Positions 1 through 5,857 of a stretch of DNA of 12,101 bases are shown here, one piece after another; within the stretch, counting starts at the first letter, position 1; every line of letters begins with the position of its first letter. A program made the translations under genes and the position numbers. Source of the DNA: Chloroflexota bacterium. Lineage in GTDB: Bacteria; Chloroflexota; UBA4733. The DNA is taken from assembly GCA_025449435.1 (NCBI GenBank), contig JANWJO010000142.1:1-12101 (forward strand), given 5' to 3'. Under the pieces are notes generated by a model. It ran no database searches, was not told the DNA's origin, and was given only the letters and a program-made list of their open reading frames with translations.

Positions 1-1
1 C

Positions 2-775
2 GTGCTGCGGCGTGGCCGTTTTGGCGAACATGGTGTGTTGCTCACGCTGTTCACGCCGGAGTTTGGCAAAGTCGACGCGATCGCCAAGGGTGTGTATCGC
101 CCAGGAAGTAAGCTAGCCGGCCATCTGGAACCGTTACTGCACATACGCCTGCAGCTCGCTCGCGGTCGCAACCTCGATGTCGTGACGCAGGCCAGCATCC
201 TGCACCCGTTCGAGCAGGTGCGCAACGACCTGTATCGCACCGCTGCCGCTTGGTATGCGGCCGAATTGGTGGAACGGCTGACAGAAGACCGCCAGGAGAG
301 CCATTCGCTGTACGAGTTGCTGCTCGCTTTGCTGTCGCGGCTCGACGCGGGCACGGCGCCAGATTTACTGCTGCGCTTCTTTGAGATGCGGTTGCTGTCG
401 TACCTGGGCTACCGGCCGGCGCTGTGGCGTTGCGCGCACTGTGGCGATGCCGTGAGTAACTCTAGCGCGTGGTTCAGTCCGAGCCGGGGCGGTATTCACT
501 GCACCGAGTGTGCGACACTGGCCACCGATGGGCGACGTCTGTCGGCTGCCGCATTACAGTTGCTGCGGTTCTTTCAGACGAACACCCTGGCTGGGTGGGA
601 AACGCTTAAGCCAGATGCGACTGGCCTCAACGAGGCGTCTCAGGTGTTGCGGCAGTCTATTCGAGCGCTCGATGAACAAGCTCCACGCGGTTTGGTGCTG
701 CTGGATCGCTTGCGCACCGGTGGTGCCGCGCCACACGATGGCATGCTCAACGCCACCACCCGGGTGGCCGGGTAG
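2..775 (+). CDS. recO: DNA repair protein RecO, 5'-truncated by the window edge
   Basis: RecO loads RecA onto SSB-coated single-stranded DNA together with RecR in RecF-pathway recombinational repair and gap repair, in the cytoplasm. The visible 257 residues begin inside the N-terminal OB fold. The stretch with LRRGRFGE and LLTLFTPEFGKV is normally preceded by about ten residues (K-x-x-A-I-V type strand), so the GTG at position 2 is most likely an internal valine and the true start lies before the window. A helical region follows (about 70-135), then a four-cysteine zinc-binding motif at about residues 143-169 (C-x2-C, then HC-x2-C), seen in many but not all RecO proteins. The C-terminal helices end at a TAG. 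The downstream neighbour is convergent, 17 bases away, so recO ends its transcription unit here. The family call is firm; only the N-terminus is missing. Confidence 0.93.
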   Translation: MLRRGRFGEHGVLLTLFTPEFGKVDAIAKGVYRPGSKLAGHLEPLLHIRLQLARGRNLDVVTQASILHPFEQVRNDLYRTAAAWYAAELVERLTEDRQESHSLYELLLALLSRLDAGTAPDLLLRFFEMRLLSYLGYRPALWRCAHCGDAVSNSSAWFSPSRGGIHCTECATLATDGRRLSAAALQLLRFFQTNTLAGWETLKPDATGLNEASQVLRQSIRALDEQAPRGLVLLDRLRTGGAAPHDGMLNATTRVAG

Positions 776-792
776 GCGGACCGCGCCGCGCG

Positions 793-1713
793 TTACGGCT
801 GGCTGCCCTCCGTGATCGCTACGTCGTCGAGTTCGCCCCACTCGTTCCAGGAGCCGTCGTAGTTGGCCAGGTTTTCCAAGGGGTAGCCGCGCAGGGCGAG
901 GCTGAACAGCACGCTGGTGGCGGCGACGCCTCCGTTGCAATAGGCCACCACGCGCTGCCCGGCCTGCTGTTCGGTCGGCCGGAACGCCTTATCAAGTTGC
1001 TGGTCGTCGAGGAACTCTCCGGTATGTGCATCGGTGAGCAGCTCGCGAGGGATATTGACGGCGCCAGCAATATGGCCGCCGTGCTTGCCACGCCTGGAAG
1101 CGCCTGAGTACTGAGCGGGGTCCCGAGCATCGATGAGGCGAGCCGCTTTACCACCGGCGAGGGACCGCATCTCGTCGAGGTCCACGCGAAGGCTGGCCAC
1201 CTGGTGCGGCTCAAACACTGCCGGGGGATAGGTTGGGACTGCCGTGTCGAGCGGGCGCCCCTCAGCCACCCACTTGCGCAGGCCGCCATCGAGCACTGCT
1301 ACCCGGCTGTGGCCGTAATAGTGCAGCAACCACCATAAACGCGTGGCAAATTGGGCTGCTGGATGGTCGTCGTAGGCGACGACCAGATGCTGGCTGCCGA
1401 TTCCTCTGCTGCCAAGCTCATGAGCCAGCTTCTTAGCACTGGCGGCCTGCGCTGGCACCGGATCGTCGAGGTCCACGATGTCGCTAGTCCAATCCAGGTA
1501 GACCGCCCCAGCGATGTGTCCTTGGGCATAGGCGTCGGGCCGGCCGAGATACACAGCACCGTGCTTGGTGGCCCCGGGCGCGGCGGTCGTGACCTGACCG
1601 CGCATATCCACCACCCGCACGTCGCTGGCCGTAAGATGGCTGGCCAGCCACCGGGTGGTGACCAACATACCGCCGCGCACGCCGTCTCCCTCAAGAGAGG
1701 TCATCGTGGCCAT
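793..1713 (-). CDS. Two-domain rhodanese sulfurtransferase (thiosulfate/3-mercaptopyruvate type)
   Basis: The protein is predicted to move a sulfane sulfur from thiosulfate or 3-mercaptopyruvate onto cyanide or another thiol acceptor through a cysteine persulfide. It has 306 residues, the usual length of tandem-rhodanese enzymes. The N-terminal domain (about 15-140) contains the DMR and HIAGAVYLDW signatures, but its catalytic-loop position is acidic (VVAYDD), as in the structural, inactive domain of the family. The C-terminal domain (about 165-295) carries LIDAR, GHIAGAVNIP and the active loop YCNGGVAA with Cys near residue 259. The loop sequence does not clearly separate thiosulfate from mercaptopyruvate preference. 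A longer reading from GTG 1779 exists. ATG 1713 is preferred because AAAGGAGG lies five bases before it and because the longer form would overlap the upstream dehydrogenase. It lies 38 bases downstream of that gene, so cotranscription is likely. Confidence 0.9.
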   Translation of the reverse strand: MATMTSLEGDGVRGGMLVTTRWLASHLTASDVRVVDMRGQVTTAAPGATKHGAVYLGRPDAYAQGHIAGAVYLDWTSDIVDLDDPVPAQAASAKKLAHELGSRGIGSQHLVVAYDDHPAAQFATRLWWLLHYYGHSRVAVLDGGLRKWVAEGRPLDTAVPTYPPAVFEPHQVASLRVDLDEMRSLAGGKAARLIDARDPAQYSGASRRGKHGGHIAGAVNIPRELLTDAHTGEFLDDQQLDKAFRPTEQQAGQRVVAYCNGGVAATSVLFSLALRGYPLENLANYDGSWNEWGELDDVAITEGSQP

Positions 1714-1718
1714 CGCAT

Positions 1719-1726
1719 CCTCCTTT
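1719..1726 (-). promoter_or_regulatory. Shine-Dalgarno AAAGGAGG of the rhodanese gene
   Basis: On the - strand AAAGGAGG is followed by five bases and then ATG 1713. It is a near-perfect ribosome binding site in the 38-base gap after the dehydrogenase stop, and it decides the start over the in-frame GTG at 1779, which lies inside the upstream gene. Confidence 0.8.
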
Positions 1727-1751
1727 GCCAGCGGTGTCTGGGTCCCACAGG

Positions 1752-2837
1752 TCAGACCGCGGTGCCCAGGCTTTCCCACGCGTCGAGCTTGGCGCGCACG
1801 CGCTCGATAATGCTATCGGTAAATTCGGTGGTCAGCGCGTGACCGCCAAGGTCCGCGGTCCGTGTGCCCTCGCGCACGGCTTCGAACACCGCCTCGTACA
1901 TGGCGCGCGACGCGCGGTGTGCCGCCTCGACATCCATATACGACAGCAAGGAGGCACAGGCGAGGATCATGGCCATAGGGTTGGCTACATTCTTGCCCTG
2001 AAGGCTCGGCGCCGTGCCGTGCGGCGCCTCCGCCACGATGACCCTTGGTTTTAGCTGGTCATCGAAACTCAAGATGAGCGATTCTGACCCCGCGATCGAG
2101 CCGAACATCTGTAGCACGAGGTCGCTCAGGCAGTCGCCGTCGCGGTTGAGCGCAGGGATGGTGAGGCTCTCGCCGCCGCTGTTGAGGAGGAGCGCGTAGG
2201 TCGTATCGATGAGTTGCGGATCGTAGCGCACATCCGGGTGGCGCGTGTGCGCCGCGTCCATTTCTTCCTTGAGCATGCCCTCATACACCGGGCTGACGGT
2301 GTACTTGGGACCGCCGAATACTTTGCCACGCGCGCGGCGAGCAGTGGTAAAAGCGAACTCGGCCACAACGGCGCAGGTTCGGCGGCTGACCTTGTCCACA
2401 CGATAGGCAATCTCGTCGCCATCGACCGTCTCGCGCCACTCCTTGGCGTTGTAGGCGTCATCCACAGCCATCCGCACGATGGCAATAGGCGCATGTACAC
2501 CGGCAAGCGGCGTCACGCCTGGGATCCGCCGGCCCGTGCGCAGAATGACTTTAGCGTCGATCTCCTCGCGCAGGATGGCGTTGGGCGACCCCACATCGCC
2601 GCGCGCTTCTGGTGTGATCGTGGCGGCCTTGAGGCCAAAGCGGGCCACCCGCAACGCCGCCGCAGCGTCGTAGACCACGCCGTTGTTGGTGGCGCGGCGG
2701 TGAGCGAGGCTTAAGTCGAAGCGGATGACATCGACGTCGAAGCCAATAACCTGAGGAGTCAGGACGCGGAGCACCTCCACCAGCAGTTCCTGGCCGGTTT
2801 GGTCGCCTTCGAGCACCACAACCACCGGATTGCCCAC
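1752..2837 (-). CDS. Isocitrate/isopropylmalate-family beta-decarboxylating dehydrogenase, non-canonical subtype
   Basis: The fold is that of metal-dependent decarboxylating dehydrogenases (isocitrate, 3-isopropylmalate, homoisocitrate or tartrate), which oxidise a malate-like hydroxy acid with NAD(P) and release CO2. From GTG 2837 it has 361 residues, LeuB-like in length. Visible motifs are VVVLEGDQTGQE near the N-terminus, GLKAATITPE (about 68-77), SPNAILR (about 84-90, substrate loop), LIDTTYALLL (about 209-218), DGDCLSDLVLQ (about 233-243, metal aspartates) and HGTAPSLQGKNVANP (about 274-288, adenosine-binding loop). The middle motifs resemble the eukaryotic-type (type II) NADP-isocitrate dehydrogenases, whereas the cofactor loop is of the LeuB/type I kind, without the type II RH pair that grips the NADP phosphate. 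Substrate and cofactor therefore cannot be assigned and no symbol is given. An upstream in-frame GTG at 2891 exists, but GGAGG precedes 2837 and conservation starts there. It probably forms an operon with the downstream rhodanese. Confidence 0.85.
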   Translation of the reverse strand: MGNPVVVVLEGDQTGQELLVEVLRVLTPQVIGFDVDVIRFDLSLAHRRATNNGVVYDAAAALRVARFGLKAATITPEARGDVGSPNAILREEIDAKVILRTGRRIPGVTPLAGVHAPIAIVRMAVDDAYNAKEWRETVDGDEIAYRVDKVSRRTCAVVAEFAFTTARRARGKVFGGPKYTVSPVYEGMLKEEMDAAHTRHPDVRYDPQLIDTTYALLLNSGGESLTIPALNRDGDCLSDLVLQMFGSIAGSESLILSFDDQLKPRVIVAEAPHGTAPSLQGKNVANPMAMILACASLLSYMDVEAAHRASRAMYEAVFEAVREGTRTADLGGHALTTEFTDSIIERVRAKLDAWESLGTAV

Positions 2838-3013
2838 GCCGGAACGTCCTCCCCTCCCGCGAGTTGGTGTATCGGGAGCACAGCGTAGCACTTTGGTAGC
2901 GCAGTGGGTGGCCGGGTGCTAAGTTCGTAGCTCCGAGCGCGCGAACCAGCCTCTCCCACACCGCCGGCTCCCCTGCACCACCGGCTGATCCGCCCTACCC
3001 ACCGAGGGAGGGT
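2838..3013. other. Upstream region of the dehydrogenase gene, no intact gene
   Basis: These 176 bases lie between the dehydrogenase start (- strand) and the first recognisable codons of the regulator pseudogene (+ strand). Any promoter of the dehydrogenase-rhodanese unit should lie here, but I see no convincing -35/-10 pair. Three copies of GTAGC on the + strand start at 2885, 2896 and 2926. TAGCAC at 2886-2891 is inverted as GTGCTA at 2916-2921. These could be operator half-sites, or chance. Confidence 0.35.
2848..2852 (-). promoter_or_regulatory. Shine-Dalgarno GGAGG of the dehydrogenase gene
   Basis: On the - strand a purine block (GGGAGGGGAGG) ends ten bases before GTG 2837. The spacing is slightly long. 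It supports the start at 2837 rather than the GTG at 2891, in front of which no comparable site is seen. Confidence 0.55.
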
Positions 3014-3343
3014 GACCTGGCTCCGGATTCAGACACAGCTTTTGGTGCGCTGCTGCGCCGCCATCGCGTGGCTGCTGGACTGACGCAAGAAGCGCTGGCC
3101 GAGCTAGCGGCGGCGCGGGTGCGGGGCAACTTGGCGCGAGCGGCAATGCTGTTCGGGGCGGTCGAAGCTGGACTGGACCGACTGGGCGCGCCGCTCGATG
3201 TTGCTGGCAAGTTGGAGTGGGAGCGGACGCCACCGGCTACATGAGCGCATCTGGGCGAGCCGGCTTTCGCCGCCGTCTACGCCGGTGGGCGGGAACTGAC
3301 GCTGGAGCAAGCGGTTGCCGAGGCGCTCACCGAGCACGCGTAA
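3014..3343 (+). pseudogene. Decayed XRE-HTH/ATPase-TPR regulator: N-terminus joined to C-terminal tail by a large deletion
   Basis: One + strand frame first reads FGALLRRHRVAAGLTQEALAEL (codons 3041-3106), the opening helices of XRE-type helix-turn-helix domains found at the N-terminus of large ATPase-TPR regulators in Chloroflexota and Actinobacteria. It then passes straight into a segment like the C-terminal tail of such proteins: ARAAMLFGAVEAGLDRLGAPL, an in-frame TGA at 3242-3244, then LGEPAFAAVYAGGRELTLEQAVAEAL and TAA at 3341-3343. The rest of the HTH, the ATPase core and the TPR array (normally hundreds of residues) are absent. The join falls near 3105-3120. The frame has no ATG, GTG or TTG from its preceding stop (2897) to 3041. 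The TGA sits where the family often has arginine, consistent with a CGA-to-TGA change. Missing start, internal deletion and nonsense codon together indicate a dead gene. The family match is from memory of motifs, not from a search. Confidence 0.75.
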
Positions 3344-3525
3344 ACGAGGCACTGTGAAGTTCCCCCTGGCGGGACGAAGTTACGTACCCCATCCGTCGCC
3401 CCAGCAGCACCGATCTGTACCCTCCTCTTGCTCCACATGTGGGTAATAGTATGAGTCGGCGGGGTCGGGTGCCCTTTGGGCGATAAGGGGGCCGTCCGTG
3501 TCCCCGCTCCGAAAGAACGTCTTCC
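3344..3525. other. Non-coding stretch between the pseudogene and the deacetylase
   Basis: These 182 bases follow the pseudogene's last stop and the stop of the convergent deacetylase gene. No convincing coding segment is seen on either strand. There is a 10-bp perfect palindrome CCACATGTGG (3433-3442) and a short hairpin GCCC-TTT-GGGC (3471-3481) that overlaps an alternative pairing CCCTT/AAGGG (3472-3489). None has the U-run of a standard terminator. It may be residue of the same decay event. Confidence 0.35.
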
Positions 3526-4350
3526 CTAGCTAAAGAACGGAAAGAAGTCGGCGATGCGCTCTTTGGTGAGTGGCGTGCCGTATTCACACCCCTCGAACGC
3601 CTCGGCGTGCTGGATCGCGTTGCCGCGCTCGGCGCCATACCACTGGACCAATTGCGCGCGGAATCGGTCGGCCACACCGCGGCCGCTGCCCATGCGCCGC
3701 AGTTCTAGCCATTGGCGACGTTCACGGTCGCCAGCAGGCACTTCGTTCTCTTGCCGGGCGTTATAGGGTAGCCACTCGTACATCTGCGACGTGTGGCAAT
3801 GCAGCATGTCGAGTTTGAGCGACATCACCGCGTCGATGCCCACGGCCACGTCCGGCGTGAACGGGTATGGCTTCTGGAAGTTGTCGCTGACGTAGGCGAT
3901 GGTGGGGTTGATGCGCAAGTGCGGCGTGTGGGCCAGAATATTCGGCACCGTGACCATATAAGCCGCGTCTTGCACCAGGATCGACACGTAGCGATGGTCC
4001 GGATGATAGTCGTTGGGGCGTGGTGATAGGATTAGGTCGGGCTCAAACTCTCGAATGATCTGAATGATGCGCCGGCGGTTGGGCAGCGTGGGTTCGAGTT
4101 CGCCATCGTGGATGTCCAGCACCTGATACTCCACACCGATGACTTTTCCCGCAGCTTTGGCCTCCGCCTCGCGCCTGCGGGCGAGCTCAACGCCGCCAAT
4201 CTCGTGGTGGCCGGAGTCGCCATTGGTCACCGACACGAATTTAACGACGTGCCCTTGTTTGGCCCATAAGGCGCCGGTGCCGCCGACCTTGGCGTCGCAA
4301 TCATCAGGGTGGGCGCCAAAGGCTAGAATACGCAGTTGCTTCCCTGGCAC
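3526..4350 (-). CDS. LmbE/PIG-L-type zinc-dependent deacetylase
   Basis: The enzyme should remove an N-acetyl group from a small glycoside or amino-sugar conjugate, in the fold shared by GlcNAc-PI de-N-acetylases, MshB and BshB. It has 274 residues. The first metal motif AHPDD is at residues 13-17 and the second, HPDH, at 116-119 within RPNDYHPDHR. LTPTL-like and YEWLPYN segments further along resemble a LmbE subgroup whose substrate I cannot name. After AHPDD the sequence reads CDAKVGG instead of the common E-x-x-x-GG, which is characteristic of that subgroup rather than a sign of damage. It starts at GTG 4350 with AAGGA eight bases before it. No signal peptide is visible, so it is probably cytoplasmic. 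It is divergent from the HAD gene (82 bases) and stands alone at its 3' side. The context names no substrate: there is no bacillithiol or mycothiol partner gene in view. Confidence 0.87.
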   Translation of the reverse strand: MPGKQLRILAFGAHPDDCDAKVGGTGALWAKQGHVVKFVSVTNGDSGHHEIGGVELARRREAEAKAAGKVIGVEYQVLDIHDGELEPTLPNRRRIIQIIREFEPDLILSPRPNDYHPDHRYVSILVQDAAYMVTVPNILAHTPHLRINPTIAYVSDNFQKPYPFTPDVAVGIDAVMSLKLDMLHCHTSQMYEWLPYNARQENEVPAGDRERRQWLELRRMGSGRGVADRFRAQLVQWYGAERGNAIQHAEAFEGCEYGTPLTKERIADFFPFFS

Positions 4351-4419
4351 GAACTCGTTCCTTTCGTTGAGCTACGGCGAGAGGATAGCATCCCCGCGTG
4401 CTCACCCGGCGCCAGCGCG

Positions 4420-4425
4420 TATACT
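4420..4425 (+). promoter_or_regulatory. Candidate -10 element TATACT of the HAD gene, leaderless arrangement
   Basis: TATACT ends seven bases before ATG 4433, so transcription would begin at or next to the start codon. No Shine-Dalgarno sequence is visible before that ATG, which fits a leaderless mRNA. No good -35 hexamer stands at the expected distance (the position around 4397-4402 is GC-rich). Confidence 0.45.
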
Positions 4426-4432
4426 CGGCAGC

Positions 4433-5281
4433 ATGACAGTGCGGCTTGTGGTATGTGATATCGACGGCACGCTGCTTAATTCGTCATCGGAAGTGAGCGC
4501 GCGAACCAAGAGCGCGGTGCGCGCTGTGCTCGACGCGGGCTGCCTGTTCATCTTGGCTACCGGCCGGCGCTACCCATCGGCCAAGCGCATTGCTGCCCAA
4601 TTGGACGTCGATCTCCCGCTCATCGTGCATAACGGCGCACAGATTCGCGACGCGCTCACCGGCGAGATGCTGTTTCAGATGTTGATGGATCAGGCTGCGG
4701 CTGCTTCGGTCATCGACCACCTGTGGCATGCCGGTGTCCAACCCATCGTGTTCTGTGGTGTTGACTCGGCATCCGTGGTTAGCGAGCGCGTGTTTGCCGG
4801 ACCGGAGTCGCGCGACAGCATGCATAATGCCGCCTATCTGGTTCGCAACAGTGCGCTACGCCAAGCCACGCTGCGGGATTTGCAAGGTGTACAGACACCC
4901 ATCGAGGTGGCAGCGCTGGAGCAGCGTGAAACGGTCGAAAGCCTCGCTGCCACCTTGCATCATCCCCTGCTGCATGACGTAACGAGCCTCAGTGGGCCGC
5001 ACGCAGCGATGCTTGAAATTATTGCGGCCGGCGTGTCCAAGGCCAGCGCGTTGCACGTGTTGTGCGCACGGTTTGGAGTGGCGATCCAGGACACGCTGGC
5101 GATCGGCGACAACGTGAACGACCTGGAGATGCTCCATGCAGCCGGGACGAGCGTCGCGATGGCCAATGCCCATCCGGCGGTCCTGACCAGCGCGATCCAC
5201 CTTACCTGCTCTAATGATGACGACGGCGTAGCGGTCGCCATCGAGCGGCACGTGCTGGGGCACGCGGTTTCCCCGAGGTAG
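4433..5281 (+). CDS. Cof-type HAD-superfamily phosphatase
   Basis: This is a Mg-dependent phosphohydrolase of the HAD superfamily, Cof/YbiV-like branch with a type C2 cap, acting on sugar phosphates, FMN-type or other small phosphomonoesters in the cytoplasm. It has 282 residues, typical for the group. Motif I DIDGT has nucleophile Asp9 and acid/base Asp11. Motif II is ATGR (about 42-45). The cap lies between about 85 and 190. Lys203 in GVSKASAL is motif III, and GDNVND (225-230) is motif IV with the metal-binding aspartates. All catalytic residues are present. The frame is open upstream to 4139, but that part is antisense to the deacetylase gene and unlike the family, so ATG 4433 is chosen. 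It is divergent from the deacetylase and 94 bases ahead of ndk. The substrate cannot be told from sequence. Confidence 0.9.
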   Translation: MTVRLVVCDIDGTLLNSSSEVSARTKSAVRAVLDAGCLFILATGRRYPSAKRIAAQLDVDLPLIVHNGAQIRDALTGEMLFQMLMDQAAAASVIDHLWHAGVQPIVFCGVDSASVVSERVFAGPESRDSMHNAAYLVRNSALRQATLRDLQGVQTPIEVAALEQRETVESLAATLHHPLLHDVTSLSGPHAAMLEIIAAGVSKASALHVLCARFGVAIQDTLAIGDNVNDLEMLHAAGTSVAMANAHPAVLTSAIHLTCSNDDDGVAVAIERHVLGHAVSPR

Positions 5282-5293
5282 GCTGCGCGATAT

Positions 5294-5315
5294 CGCCGGG
5301 GTATACTGCCCGGCG
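5294..5315. repeat. Perfect 7-bp inverted repeat enclosing TATACT
   Basis: CGCCGGG (5294-5300) and CCCGGCG (5309-5315) flank the 8-base loop GTATACTG, 13 bases after the HAD stop and 61 before the ndk start. It could be a hairpin terminator of the HAD gene (GC stem, but no U-run) or an operator over a -10 element TATACT (5302-5307) for the ndk operon. The two roles cannot be separated from sequence alone. Confidence 0.55.
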
Positions 5316-5375
5316 GCAGAATCAGCACTAGGGCGATGCCACTCATGTCAGGGCAGGCATCTGTGAGGAGACGGC

Positions 5376-5834
5376 GTGGCGACGCAGCGAACCCTGGTCA
5401 TCATCAAGCCAGACGGCATGCAACGCGGGCTGGCGACCGAAATTCTGGGCCGCATTGAGCGGCGAGGGTTGCGCTTCGCGGGGCTCAAAGTGATGCGTTT
5501 GACGCCGCAACTGGCGGAGCGCCATTACGCCGAACACGCTGGACGGCCGTTCTACGCTGGCCTGGTGACCTACATCACCTCGTTTCCGGTAATCGTTGCT
5601 GCCGTGGATGGTCCGGACGCGATCGCAGCGGTACGCCAGTTGATGGGCGCTACCCGGCCAGGTGAAGCGGCGCCGGGCACCGTTCGCGCGGACTACGCCA
5701 TAACGGTGGACTTCAACCTGGTGCATGGTTCGGCCAACGAGGCTGATGCGCAGCGGGAGGTGGAGTTATTCTTCACCGCCAGCGAACTGGTGCCCTATGA
5801 GCGTGTGATCGACGCCTGGATCGCCAAGGGCTAG
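5376..5834 (+). CDS. ndk: Nucleoside-diphosphate kinase
   Basis: Ndk passes the gamma phosphate of ATP to other nucleoside diphosphates through a phosphohistidine and so balances NTP and dNTP pools in the cytoplasm. The 152-residue length is standard. TLVIIKPDGMQRGL at the N-terminus, the RPFY segment (about 57-60) and VRADY (about 105-109) are family hallmarks. The catalytic histidine is His117 in NLVHGS. The signature normally continues with Asp after that Ser, but here it reads Ala-Asn (residues 120-121), a mild departure in a motif otherwise intact. It starts at GTG 5376 with a GAGGAG Shine-Dalgarno six bases ahead. The femAB-like gene follows after 23 bases, so ndk probably opens a three-gene operon with it and mutM. 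Confidence 0.96.
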   Translation: MATQRTLVIIKPDGMQRGLATEILGRIERRGLRFAGLKVMRLTPQLAERHYAEHAGRPFYAGLVTYITSFPVIVAAVDGPDAIAAVRQLMGATRPGEAAPGTVRADYAITVDFNLVHGSANEADAQREVELFFTASELVPYERVIDAWIAKG

Positions 5835-5857
5835 CGCTGTGCTGCCGAAGCGAGACC

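Noticed and set aside
756..767. 12-bp perfect palindrome CCACCCGGGTGG at the end of recO
   Set aside because: It has no loop and no U-run and lies within coding sequence, so neither terminator nor operator can be supported.
1714..1779. 22-residue longer start (GTG 1779) of the rhodanese
   Set aside because: It would overlap the dehydrogenase 3' end, has no good ribosome site, and AAAGGAGG points to ATG 1713.
3512..3539. Direct repeat AAAGAACG at 3512 and 3532
   Set aside because: Eight bases only, one copy lies inside the deacetylase stop region, and no third copy is seen; chance or codon composition is enough.
3104..3677. Overlapping - strand open frames in the gap between dehydrogenase and deacetylase
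   Set aside because: They are low-complexity, Arg/Pro/Ser-rich translations without motifs; the + strand pseudogene reading explains the region better.
4139..4432. 98-residue N-terminal extension of the HAD reading frame
   Set aside because: It overlaps the deacetylase gene in antisense, resembles nothing in HAD enzymes, and motif I sits at the proper distance from ATG 4433.
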